Part shown: positions 1 through 7,553 of the stretch, one piece after another
How the letters are laid out: every line of letters starts with the position of its first letter
Position numbering within the stretch: the stretch's first letter is position 1
NCBI GenBank assembly: GCA_002327985.1
Contig: DCVM01000017.1
Location: 9,043 to 19,090, forward strand
DNA: 10,048 bases
Reading direction: 5' to 3'
Source of the DNA: Syntrophaceae bacterium UBA2188
GTDB lineage: Bacteria > Desulfobacterota > BSN033 > UBA1163
The notes under the pieces: model-generated
Database searches by the model: none
The model's input: the letters and a program-made list of their open reading frames with translations, nothing else
What the model was told of the DNA's origin: nothing
Position numbers and translations under genes: made by a program

Positions 1-20
1 TTGCTGCGGGGTAGTTCACT
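1..20 (-). repeat. Edge-truncated inverted copy (C) of the 194-bp palindromic repeat
   Basis: The first 20 bases are the exact reverse complement of the first 20 bases of the repeats at 7554 and 9788. The match stops at base 20, exactly where those copies begin, so this is the end of a third copy in opposite orientation, with the rest lying left of the window. It contains one arm of the repeat's first hairpin (CCCCGCAGC). It lies about 100 bp beyond the stop of the CoA ligase gene, so its hairpins could help end the operon transcript. That role is inference. Confidence 0.8.
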
Positions 21-123
21 TTGTCAACGGACACCGAAGTTAAATATCATGACTTAATGAGAAAAAGAAATATCTGAGGGGACAAGGAGAGGAGAGCAAA
101 ACAATAAGGGATGAAAGAAAAAT

Positions 124-1779
124 TTATACCTGCTCCTGTTTTTTTCGTTCTTCCATTCTTAGTTCCCGCCTGAGCATTTTACCCACTTTTGATTTAGGTA
201 ACATATCACGAAATTCGATATAATGAGGAACCTTATAGGGTGCAAGTCTGTCTCGGCACCAGTTCATTAACTCGTAACTACTCGCACCCTTTGCATCCGA
301 TTTCATCACCACAAAAGCTTTTATCCGTTCTCCCACCTTTTCATCCGGAATACCCACGACACATGAGGACAGCACCGTAGGATGTTCCTGTAATACCTTC
401 TCGATCTCGGCCGCAGCAATCCGGTACCCTTTGTGCTTAATCATGTCGACCGATCGATCCATAAAATAATACCAGCCCTTTTCATCGATCCGCACAATAT
501 CCCTCGTTCGGTACCAAACCTCTCCCTCGATACTTATAAAACATTCAGCCGTTTCTTCAGGCTTATTCCAGTAATAGTTTTTTGCATAAGCTGAAGCGAC
601 CAGCAGCTCCCCAGCTTCACCAGGAGGAACAGGCTCCAAGGTGAGGGGGTCCACCACTTTGATTTTATTATCCGGGATCAGTTTGCCGATGCTCCCGGAC
701 GGTGCAATGCCATCCCTGGCATAAGAGGCCGTTATCACCCCACATGTCTCCGTCGTTCCATAAGCTTGATATAAGGGAACTTTGAACTTCTCAAACCATC
801 TCTCTGCAATCTTGACGGGTAGAACATCACCCCCCGTTCCGCAAAATTTCAGAGAACTTAAATCATAATAGTCCACTCGGTCATGCTCAAGGATCATGCG
901 GTACATAGCAGGAACGGCGAACATGTTCGTTGCCCGATACTGCTGGATATAATCAAACAGGGCATCTAAAACAACTCTCGGAAAAAGCATTAAGGTTTCC
1001 CCATGCACCACCAATGGAGCCATCGCATCCATTTGGCCGATGATATGATAAAAAGGGGCTGCCAGCGCTGAGATGGACTTCCCTGGAAGGGCGACGGCCT
1101 CACTTGCCCTTCTCCACTCCCGAACTCTGGAGAGAAAGAGGCCCATGGAGAGAGGAACCCCCTTTGGAAAGCCTGTCGTGCCGCCCGTATAGAGCATCAG
1201 AGCTGTTTTCTCAGCTCCCTGTCCAACAAATCGGGGAAGAGATGAAGGATCGCCTTTTTTCAACAGTTCTTTAAAAGAAAAAGAATTCTGGTCCGAAGGA
1301 ATCTTCCCTTTGGGAACTCGGTTGAAACTCCTCACAATGAGCTTTTTCCACCATGGCACAAGGTCAACGATATTGGTGACGATGACCCGTTTCAACGGGG
1401 TTTTCGGGAGAACCTCCACCACATAATTCAGATTGGTATCCATACAGACGATGGTTTCCACCCCACTATCTGTCGCGAGGTATTCGAGGTCGTAAGAGGT
1501 ATAGACCGGAGCAACAGGTATCGGAATCGCATGGATTCGCTGAAGGGCTAAATAGGTGATCAAAGCTTGGGGAAGATTAAAAAGATACAAAATCACCCGA
1601 TCGTCTTCTCTGACCCCCAGCCGATAGAGCGAAGCGGCAAATTTCAATACCATCTCGAGAAGCTCGGAATAGGTGACCTTCTCTCCTAAACAGACCAGGG
1701 CGGGTTGATGAGGAGATCTCTTCGTCACCTCCTCAAAACATCCATAGATCGTGTCAGCAAGTAAATCGCCGGCCTTCAT
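124..1779 (-). CDS. AMP-forming acyl/aryl-CoA ligase (ANL superfamily)
   Basis: A 551-residue adenylate-forming enzyme that should activate a carboxylic acid with ATP to an acyl-AMP and then form the CoA thioester, in the cytoplasm. The whole fold is present. The phosphate-binding loop YTGGTTGFPKG is at residues 197-207, and YGTTE at 340-344. The ribose-binding Asp is D427 in YRTRD. The hinge and A8 region is DRSVDMIKHKGYRI (441-454), followed by AAAEIE. The C-terminal catalytic Lys is K534 in VGKMLRREL. Length is normal for long-chain-fatty-acid or aryl-CoA ligases. ATG at 1779 follows the livF stop by 12 bases, with AGGA upstream. As last gene of the liv-type operon it probably activates the imported acid. 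Substrate (fatty, dicarboxylic or aromatic acid) cannot be read from sequence. No membrane segment or signal peptide is seen. Confidence 0.93.
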   Translation of the reverse strand: MKAGDLLADTIYGCFEEVTKRSPHQPALVCLGEKVTYSELLEMVLKFAASLYRLGVREDDRVILYLFNLPQALITYLALQRIHAIPIPVAPVYTSYDLEYLATDSGVETIVCMDTNLNYVVEVLPKTPLKRVIVTNIVDLVPWWKKLIVRSFNRVPKGKIPSDQNSFSFKELLKKGDPSSLPRFVGQGAEKTALMLYTGGTTGFPKGVPLSMGLFLSRVREWRRASEAVALPGKSISALAAPFYHIIGQMDAMAPLVVHGETLMLFPRVVLDALFDYIQQYRATNMFAVPAMYRMILEHDRVDYYDLSSLKFCGTGGDVLPVKIAERWFEKFKVPLYQAYGTTETCGVITASYARDGIAPSGSIGKLIPDNKIKVVDPLTLEPVPPGEAGELLVASAYAKNYYWNKPEETAECFISIEGEVWYRTRDIVRIDEKGWYYFMDRSVDMIKHKGYRIAAAEIEKVLQEHPTVLSSCVVGIPDEKVGERIKAFVVMKSDAKGASSYELMNWCRDRLAPYKVPHYIEFRDMLPKSKVGKMLRRELRMEERKKQEQV

Positions 1780-1791
1780 CTCTTCATGATC

Positions 1792-2535
1792 CTAAACACC
1801 AAGATAGGAAGCTCTCACCTCAGGGTTATCTGCCAGCTCTTCTCTTGTCCCACTGATGACGAGCATACCGTTTTCGATCACATATCCCCGATCGATAATG
1901 GGCATAAGAGGCCTGGCAAATTGTTCTGTCACCAAGATCGTAATGTTTTTCTTATGAATGTCTCGAATCGCCCGGGCCAAATCCGACTGAATGGCAGGAC
2001 TCAACCCCAAGAGGGGTTCATCCATGAGCAAAAGCCGGGGACGAGCAACCAGGGCCATGCCGATGGCCAGCATCTGCTGTTCCCCGCCGCTGAGCAATCC
2101 CGCCTTCCTATGCCTCAGCTTGGTTAAATGAGGAAAAAGTTGAAATACATCCTCCATCTCTTCTTTGACTTTATGCTTTTCAGTCAGATATCCGGCTATT
2201 TTTAAATTCTCAACGACATCACTCTCGCGAAAAACAGGATGTCTCTCCCGACTCAAGACAATTCCTTTCCTCACCCTCAGGCTCGGCTTGATGGTCAGGA
2301 TATCTTCCCCTTCAAATTTCAATGCCCCGAGGAGGGTGATTCTTTCTCCCCCTCTCCGATCCTCCTTCTTCTTCATATCCACCAATAATCCAGAAATCGT
2401 GTTCATCAAGGTGGTCTTCCCCGCACTGTTTGAACCGAGAACGGCAACGATCTTTCCTTTTTCCACCTCTAAAGAGAGATCATTGAGGGCAATAGCATTT
2501 TCAAAAAATACCATGAGGTTCTTAACCTCTAACAT
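1792..2535 (-). CDS. livF: HAAT-family ABC transporter ATP-binding protein, LivF type
   Basis: One of two ATPases that power the inner-membrane importer. At 247 residues it has Walker A GSNSAGKT (34-41), ABC signature LSGGEQQM (148-155), Walker B LLLMDEP (168-174) and the LivF-type switch segment LVTEQ (201-205), where most ABC proteins have His. Between ISGL (47-50) and the strand FEGEDI (74-79) there is a charged stretch (MKKKEDRRGGER) that makes this loop longer than usual in LivF. The Walker A carries Ser at the positions where GPNGAGKT has Pro and Gly. ATG at 2535 has AAGGGA about 7 bases upstream. It lies 31 bases after livG and 12 bases before the CoA ligase. Assignment to the LivF family is firm; substrate is unknown. 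Confidence 0.93.
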   Translation of the reverse strand: MLEVKNLMVFFENAIALNDLSLEVEKGKIVAVLGSNSAGKTTLMNTISGLLVDMKKKEDRRGGERITLLGALKFEGEDILTIKPSLRVRKGIVLSRERHPVFRESDVVENLKIAGYLTEKHKVKEEMEDVFQLFPHLTKLRHRKAGLLSGGEQQMLAIGMALVARPRLLLMDEPLLGLSPAIQSDLARAIRDIHKKNITILVTEQFARPLMPIIDRGYVIENGMLVISGTREELADNPEVRASYLGV

Positions 2536-2566
2536 CTAACGTCCCTTCCATCTCATCCAAGTTTGG

Positions 2567-3328
2567 TTAATCAATCTCCACCTCACTTCCAAGATAGGCC
2601 TTCTTCACTTGCTCCGTATTCATGACTTCTCGGGGGGAACCCTCCGCAATCTTCTGGCCGAAGTCCAAGACCATCACCCGATTCACCACACGGAAAAGCT
2701 CTTTTAACCGATGCTCGATCATGATGGTTGTCAGCCCCTCTCGATTAAATTTTTCTATGAGAGGCAGTGTGCTCGCCACCTCGGACATGGACATGCCGGA
2801 GAAAAGTTCATCGAGAATGAGTAAATTCGGCCTCAGGGCTAAGGCCCGGGCCAAATCCAATCGCTTTAAATAACCATGAGGAAGGCTGCCCGCTAATTTA
2901 TAAGGGACAAAGGAATCACGCTCAAATCCCATATCATCTAAAAGATCTACAGCGGTTTCATCTCTTTCACCATATTGACCGCCCCTGAGTTTCTTTACAC
3001 GGGAGGAACACAATGGAATGATGATATTCTTATAGGCCGGGAGATGATAGAAGACTCTGGCCATTTGAAAGGTGCGAGCAATACCGAAGCTCGCAATCGT
3101 ATAGGGCATCTTTCCTGTAATCTCCTTCCCCTGATAAATCACTTTCCCAGAATCAGGTTTGACAAAACCTGTGATCAGATTGACCAGGGTGGTCTTCCCC
3201 GAACCATTCGGGCCGATGATCCCTAAGAACTCTCCCGGTTGCATCTCAAAACTTACCTGTTGGATGGCCACCACCCCTCCAAAATGTTTATGGAGCCCTT
3301 CGACTTTCAAAATCGCTTCGGTTGCCAC
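2567..3328 (-). CDS. livG: HAAT-family ABC transporter ATP-binding protein, LivG type
   Basis: Second ATPase of the importer, 253 residues. Walker A GPNGSGKT (39-46) and the Q-loop ARTFQ (84-88) are canonical. The signature is not: LPHGYLKRLDLARAL (149-163) replaces the usual LSxGQ-type helix start, and Walker B reads LLILDELFSGMS, with Leu after the catalytic Glu (E174) where Pro is usual. The switch His is present (EH, 205-206). The C-terminal KAYLG motif typical of LivG/LivF is present. Start is GTG at 3328, 4 bases after the livM stop, with GGAG in the end of livM as likely ribosome site. Because LivF has a textbook signature, LivG's half-site may be catalytically weaker, an inference from known asymmetric ABC pairs. 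Confidence 0.92.
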   Translation of the reverse strand: MATEAILKVEGLHKHFGGVVAIQQVSFEMQPGEFLGIIGPNGSGKTTLVNLITGFVKPDSGKVIYQGKEITGKMPYTIASFGIARTFQMARVFYHLPAYKNIIIPLCSSRVKKLRGGQYGERDETAVDLLDDMGFERDSFVPYKLAGSLPHGYLKRLDLARALALRPNLLILDELFSGMSMSEVASTLPLIEKFNREGLTTIMIEHRLKELFRVVNRVMVLDFGQKIAEGSPREVMNTEQVKKAYLGSEVEID

Positions 3329-3332
3329 TCGA

Positions 3333-4346
3333 TTAGATCTCCGTCAACCTTTCAAACTGTTGATATTTTCTTTGCAGATAATGGAAAATCCCTTCTGGCA
3401 AACCAATAATACAAATGATTAAGACGATACAATAAAAGGTAATCCTGAGTCCTGCTAAGACACGAAGAGCCTCCGAAAGAGGAACCAGAATCAAACTCCC
3501 AAAGACTGCACCGGCAAATGTTCCCGCCCCTCCCAAGGCTGCAGCCGTTAACGGCAGGATAGAATAATCCAGGGCAAAGGCACTGGGACCCACGAACTGA
3601 TATTGGTGGGTCATAAAAGCTCCGGCAAAACAGCCTACTGAGCCAGCGATAAATAAAGCCTGAATTTTACGCCAGTAAATATTAATGGCCGCACTCATGA
3701 CGGCACGGTCATCATCCCGGATGGCATTCAGGACGAGGCCATAATCTTCATTGATAATTCTTCGAAAGCCGAAGAGGCACACCAGCAATGCGCCCACCGC
3801 TAAGTAAGGAGGAACCCATTTATTGGTAAAAGGGGTGAGACTGGATAACCCATGGGAGCCACCTAAATATTCCGTTGCAATGATGAGTCTTGAGAAAAGC
3901 ATCGGTCCTACAAGAGTGATCATCGCAAAGTAGATTCCTCTTAATCTTACAACCGGTGAGAGAAAGGCAGCGCAGAGGATTCCACCTCCTAACGTGGCGA
4001 CAGGGATGGTTAACAGGGGAGGCCATTGAAGATATTTGGCAAGGGCTCCAGCAATAAAGGATCCGACACCGAAAAAAAAGGCCTGTCCAAGGGAGAACAT
4101 CCCACAAGAGGCCAAGAAGTCCCAACTTAATGCAAGCAGACCAAGGATGCAGGCATAAATAAGAACCTTCCCCCAGTATCCAGTGAGCACCAAAGGCAAA
4201 ACCAGTAATCCCACTACCGGCAAAACTCTTGGAAGCAGCAGATAGAGGATTTCTCGATAGGACGAGATCACATAGATGGTATCGCTCCTTGCCTTGATCC
4301 CTCGATCTAAACGTTCCCTCCGAAATTTGAGATTGGCTTCAGCCAC
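3333..4346 (-). CDS. livM: HAAT-family ABC transporter permease, LivM type
   Basis: Multi-spanning inner-membrane permease that pairs with LivH. I place the start at GTG 4346 rather than at the upstream ATG at 4490. The GTG follows the livH stop by a single base and has AAAGGG (4353-4358) 6 bases upstream. The extra 48 codons of the longer frame lie wholly inside livH and have no LivM character. This gives 337 residues. A hydrophilic, Arg/Lys-rich N-terminal segment of about 30 residues precedes the first membrane helix. Family motifs are RLRGIYFAMITL (134-145), the cytoplasmic ATPase-coupling loop around NAIRDDDRAVMSAAIN (207-222), and the glycine-rich GGAGTFAGAVFG (272-283). Translational coupling to livH is likely given the 1-base gap. 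Confidence 0.9.
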   Translation of the reverse strand: MAEANLKFRRERLDRGIKARSDTIYVISSYREILYLLLPRVLPVVGLLVLPLVLTGYWGKVLIYACILGLLALSWDFLASCGMFSLGQAFFFGVGSFIAGALAKYLQWPPLLTIPVATLGGGILCAAFLSPVVRLRGIYFAMITLVGPMLFSRLIIATEYLGGSHGLSSLTPFTNKWVPPYLAVGALLVCLFGFRRIINEDYGLVLNAIRDDDRAVMSAAINIYWRKIQALFIAGSVGCFAGAFMTHQYQFVGPSAFALDYSILPLTAAALGGAGTFAGAVFGSLILVPLSEALRVLAGLRITFYCIVLIICIIGLPEGIFHYLQRKYQQFERLTEI

Positions 4347-4347
4347 C

Positions 4348-5217
4348 TTAAACCCTTTCTTCAAGTTCCTTAAATTTACCCAGCAAGCCCGAAGGACGAA
4401 CAGCCAGGATAAAAGCAATCGCCCCGAGAGGGACAATGACCATCCATTTGGAGCCGATATATTTCGCCACAGCGATCTGTCCAAATCCAATAATAAAACT
4501 GGCGATGATCATTCCCGGAATACTCTCCAATCCACCGACAATGGCAACCGCTACAGCGAAAATCAACACCTCATATCCTACGGTGGACTCGAGCACTCCC
4601 ATCGGCAGAATCAAGACTGCAGCGATGGCAGACAAGGCAGATCCAACCGCCAAACTTAAAGCCCCTGTCCAATCCGATTCTATTCCGAAGGTAAGGGCGG
4701 TATGCTCATTCTGTGCAATACCTCTGAAGGCCAGGCCGATCTTGGTATGATGAACAAAAAGCCATAATAAAACGGCAAGGATCACCCCAATCCCTAAGAC
4801 AAACAGGCGCTGATAATCGACTGCCACGCCTTGGATCTCTATGCCACCTTTTATAAAAATCGGAAGATTATAATAGAAACCATATAAACCTATCCACACC
4901 AAGAATTCTAAAATCGCTATTCCGGCTGCAAAGGTGACCACCACTTCTGCCAACGGAATGCCTCTGATTCGAACCAGTAGCCCCCAATAGAGGGCGAAAC
5001 CGATAAGGCCGGCGATCACAACGGTCAGAGGTAAAGCAAGATATATAGGAAGGCGGAGGGTGTTCATGAGAGACCAGGCAATGAAACCACTGAGGATATA
5101 GAGCCCCCCATGTGCAAAATTAGCAACCCCGCTAATCCCATAAGTGAGGCTAAACCCCAGCGCATAAAGAGCTAAGGTGACGCTTTGAATCACACCATAA
5201 ATAAAGAGGGATAACAT
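4348..5217 (-). CDS. livH: HAAT-family ABC transporter permease, LivH type
   Basis: A 289-residue, strongly hydrophobic inner-membrane protein, first permease of the importer. The N-terminal family motif GVANFAHGGLYILSG follows the first helix. The ATPase-coupling loop reads GIAQNEHTALTFGI, matching the LivH pattern of a charged or polar stretch followed by AxxxGI. The C-terminal helices end in RPSGLLGK, also typical. ATG at 5217 has AGGA about 9 bases upstream, a modest site. The gene follows livK after 107 bases that contain a perfect 12-bp stem-loop, and is followed after 1 base by livM. BPD_transp_2 membership is confident; substrate is not deducible. Confidence 0.92.
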   Translation of the reverse strand: MLSLFIYGVIQSVTLALYALGFSLTYGISGVANFAHGGLYILSGFIAWSLMNTLRLPIYLALPLTVVIAGLIGFALYWGLLVRIRGIPLAEVVVTFAAGIAILEFLVWIGLYGFYYNLPIFIKGGIEIQGVAVDYQRLFVLGIGVILAVLLWLFVHHTKIGLAFRGIAQNEHTALTFGIESDWTGALSLAVGSALSAIAAVLILPMGVLESTVGYEVLIFAVAVAIVGGLESIPGMIIASFIIGFGQIAVAKYIGSKWMVIVPLGAIAFILAVRPSGLLGKFKELEERV

Positions 5218-5273
5218 CTTTCTGAATCCTATTGAAAGGTCATCGCGGGATGCTGACCGAAGGGAATATGAAG

Positions 5274-5308
5274 GAGGGGAACAGATTGATGGAGATTCTG
5301 TTCCCCTC
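5274..5308. promoter_or_regulatory. Perfect 12-bp stem-loop in the livK-livH gap
   Basis: GAGGGGAACAGA (5274-5285) and TCTGTTCCCCTC (5297-5308) are perfect reverse complements around an 11-base loop. In the operon's direction of transcription the hairpin begins 16 bases after the livK stop. No run of T follows it on the minus strand, so it is not a classical full intrinsic terminator. In known binding-protein-dependent transporters, a stem-loop after the binding-protein gene stabilises the upstream mRNA or partly attenuates reading into the permease genes, giving excess binding protein. That role is inferred here. Confidence 0.75.
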
Positions 5309-5324
5309 TGCTTTCATTTCTTCC

Positions 5325-6590
5325 CTATTTCATCCATGGAGGCAGGATGATCTTTCCCTCGGCAACAGAAGGCGGGTAGATGGGAACCATCTTTCCTTTT
5401 TGCCACTGGTAGGCTAAGCATACTGCTGTCTCCGCAGGATCATTACCGAAAATGGCCTGATGCGTCTTATCAAACCTTATTCTTCCGGTCACACCTCGAT
5501 AATCTGTTTTTTCTAACTCTGCAATTATTTTTTCCGGATCGAGACTTCCAGCGCGTTCAATGGCTCCAGCCAAGACATACGCTCCGTCGTAAGCGGATCC
5601 GGTAATCCATTGAGACCTTGCTAATCCATATTTTTTAACAAAACGCTCTACGAACTCTCTTGCTTTAGGAACCTTCTGAAGTGGTATGGCAGAACCCAGA
5701 GATCCTTCAGTCTGGATGCAGTATTCGATGTCGCTACCAATGATCTCCCATCCTCGTGCAGAGGATACCCCCACGATATGGCCCACAATCAGCGCCGGCA
5801 CCTTCATCGCGGCATATTGCTTAATCATAATGGTGCCTCCCTGAGCCACATCCCACATGGTTAATACGACCTGGGCCTTTTTCTCCTTCACCTTGGTTAA
5901 CGCGGCAGAGAAGTCGGTCGAATCGCTTGCGATCACCTCATAGCCAACCTCCTCCCAACCCGTTTTCTGGCAATGAGCTTTCAGCACACCCATAAATCCC
6001 TTACTCAATAACGTATCCTGTTGCAAGACGAAGAACCGGGTCAGGCCATACTGGTTTTTAAGGACGTCCAATGAATCGGTTAATGTCCTGGGCACAATCG
6101 TTGCGTCCGTGCAAACTCTAAACAGATATTTATATTTTGCAGGATCTGTGGCAAACTGTTTCTGGAACATATGGGTCTGTGCATAAGAACCGACATAGGG
6201 TATTTTATACTTTGCAATCAGGTCCATGCCCGCCATGAGCGCCTCAGAGCGACCGAAACCGATTAGAATGGCATCGGGTTTCTGCTCCAAGATGACTTTT
6301 TCAGCAGCCAGGAGAGCATCATGAATCGGCGTTGTGGGATCCATGTCTCTCGTATCGGCGGTGATAATTTTAATTTGCCTTTTCTCACCCCCTACCAACA
6401 CCCCTCCTTTGGCATTGATTTCTGACACAGCCAACTCAACGGCATGCGTCGCATCATAACCATAGTCAGATTTCAGTGCTGTTGGGATTGCGACAACAAT
6501 CGGTTTTGGTGCTGTCTGAGAAGAATTGACCCAAAAAAGACCCACCGTAAGCGCCATGAGGAATAAAATCGTAAAAACTTTCTTTTTCAT
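5325..6590 (-). CDS. livK: Periplasmic substrate-binding protein of a liv-type ABC importer
   Basis: A 421-residue Peripla_BP_6 (leucine-binding-protein fold) receptor. Residues 1-27 look like a Sec signal peptide: KKK, a hydrophobic stretch to about residue 21, then NSSQTA as a plausible signal-peptidase I site. No lipobox Cys is visible, so it is probably soluble in the periplasm. The mature part starts with PIVVAIPTALKSDYG, followed by the family's AVELAVSEINAKGGV helix. The usual lobes follow, including VTGRIRFD near the C terminus (about 375-385). ATG at 6590 has a G-rich site (6600-6605) 9 bases upstream. It heads the operon, separated from livH by the stem-loop. It is only distantly like amino-acid receptors, so the ligand could equally be an aliphatic or aromatic acid, which the operon's CoA ligase would favour. 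Confidence 0.92.
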   Translation of the reverse strand: MKKKVFTILFLMALTVGLFWVNSSQTAPKPIVVAIPTALKSDYGYDATHAVELAVSEINAKGGVLVGGEKRQIKIITADTRDMDPTTPIHDALLAAEKVILEQKPDAILIGFGRSEALMAGMDLIAKYKIPYVGSYAQTHMFQKQFATDPAKYKYLFRVCTDATIVPRTLTDSLDVLKNQYGLTRFFVLQQDTLLSKGFMGVLKAHCQKTGWEEVGYEVIASDSTDFSAALTKVKEKKAQVVLTMWDVAQGGTIMIKQYAAMKVPALIVGHIVGVSSARGWEIIGSDIEYCIQTEGSLGSAIPLQKVPKAREFVERFVKKYGLARSQWITGSAYDGAYVLAGAIERAGSLDPEKIIAELEKTDYRGVTGRIRFDKTHQAIFGNDPAETAVCLAYQWQKGKMVPIYPPSVAEGKIILPPWMK

Positions 6591-6636
6591 ATGCCTAATC
6601 CCCCCTTTTCAAAATTTTGTTCGTGAGCTTGTGCAA

Positions 6637-6665
6637 TCTATAACAATGTGCTAATTTTTTGTCAA
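6637..6665 (-). promoter_or_regulatory. Sigma70-type promoter for the livK operon
   Basis: On the minus strand TTGACA (6665-6660) is separated by exactly 17 bases from TATAGA (6642-6637). Transcription would start near 6630, leaving a 5' leader of roughly 40 bases with the G-rich ribosome site before ATG 6590. The surrounding gap (6591-6707) is very AT-rich and holds no other gene. No operator was recognised. Confidence 0.7.
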
Positions 6666-6707
6666 GGGTTTTATTTTGATTATAACTTGTTGTTTTTAAA
6701 AGATATT

Positions 6708-7364
6708 TTAAAGGGGTATTTGATGAATAATATTTACCAAATTTTGACTCTGGGTGCAGACACTGGCAATCTGATCCAGATCACTGCAAGATGAGTTAAA
6801 AGCAATTGAGAATCCAACCCTCTCAAACATGTCGATATCGCCTTTGCTATCTCCAATGGCGATCACTTCTTCAGGTTTCACTTCAAATCGTTTCAAAATC
6901 CTCTCCACCCATTCTGCTTTCTGATCATAGTAAACCTGAATTTTCACTTTTCCAGTCAAAACACCATCTTCATAGAGAAGATCATTCGAAATAGAATAAT
7001 CAAAACCGTATTTCTGATGAACCCAGTTGGTCAGGAGAGATAGTCCAGAAGAAACCATTGTAAGTTTCAACCCTCTCTTCTTAAGAAAGCTGATCAGTTC
7101 ATCTACTCCTGGATGAAAGGGAACCGTTTTGACGATCTCTAACAATTCCTCCACCCTCATCCCCTTCCAGACCTGGGCATCGCGCTCACAAAATTCTTCG
7201 TAAGAAATCTTCCCAGCTAAAAACTGATTCTGGTATTCCTCTGCAAATCCGCACCATTTTCCTAATCGTTTATGAATATATTCCCAGATGGATCGCTCCT
7301 GAGTAAGCGTCCCATCAAGATCGAAAATGACAAGCTTGAAGCAATCTTTCTTTTTCATTGACAC
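6708..7364 (-). CDS. HAD-superfamily phosphatase, subfamily IB (SerB-like)
   Basis: A 218-residue (216 from the internal ATG) cytoplasmic phosphohydrolase. HAD motif I is DLDGTLT (15-21), with nucleophile D15 and acid/base D17. Motif II is VSSG (104-107), motif III Lys is probably K149, and motif IV is GDSKGDIDM (171-179). The spacing and the alpha-helical cap between motifs I and II match the phosphoserine phosphatase-like HAD-IB group, but the small-molecule substrate is not determined. Two starts compete: GTG 7364 (AAGG 6 bases upstream) and ATG 7358. The ATG is favoured if the promoter at 7373-7401 is used. Its stop lies in an AT-rich gap upstream of the livK promoter, and no GC-rich terminator is seen. 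There is no evident functional link to the transporter beyond adjacency. Confidence 0.88.
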   Translation of the reverse strand: MSMKKKDCFKLVIFDLDGTLTQERSIWEYIHKRLGKWCGFAEEYQNQFLAGKISYEEFCERDAQVWKGMRVEELLEIVKTVPFHPGVDELISFLKKRGLKLTMVSSGLSLLTNWVHQKYGFDYSISNDLLYEDGVLTGKVKIQVYYDQKAEWVERILKRFEVKPEEVIAIGDSKGDIDMFERVGFSIAFNSSCSDLDQIASVCTQSQNLVNIIHQIPL

Positions 7365-7372
7365 GGCACACC

Positions 7373-7401
7373 TTTATAAAAGAAAATACCTCCAAGGTCA
7401 A
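7373..7401 (-). promoter_or_regulatory. Candidate promoter of the HAD phosphatase gene
   Basis: On the minus strand TTGACC (7401-7396) is followed after 17 bases by TATAAA (7378-7373). The -10 box sits only 8 bases before GTG 7364 and overlaps the AAGG ribosome-site candidate. A transcript starting about 7 bases downstream would therefore be leaderless or nearly so. Good spacing and consensus, but the position is odd. Confidence 0.45.
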
Positions 7402-7411
7402 TTTGGATTAC

Positions 7412-7487
7412 GGTTACGGTGACGACACCCCTGCCTACCGGCAGGCAGGCGTATCGGTTACCGATAACGGGCCTCGTTACCTTAACC
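7412..7487. repeat. Three-way-junction-like palindromic element
   Basis: Outer arms 7412-7425 and 7474-7487 pair at 12 of 14 positions as an inverted repeat. Inside them are two perfect hairpins: CCTGCC/GGCAGG with loop TACC (7430-7445) and TATCGGT/ACCGATA around one T (7452-7466). Together they fold like a small clover shape on either strand. There is no coding potential. It is probably a REP/MITE-type intergenic palindrome, next to but distinct from the 194-bp repeat; only one copy is in the window. Confidence 0.6.
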
Positions 7488-7553
7488 AAAAGACGAAGAT
7501 CGAGCATCGATACGAGCTTCGACAACGACAAACGTCAATTTCAAATTAACGGA

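Noticed and set aside
4347..4490. 48-codon N-terminal extension of livM from the ATG at 4490
   Set aside because: It lies wholly inside livH, and a GTG at 4346 with a well-placed AAAGGG gives the normal LivM length.
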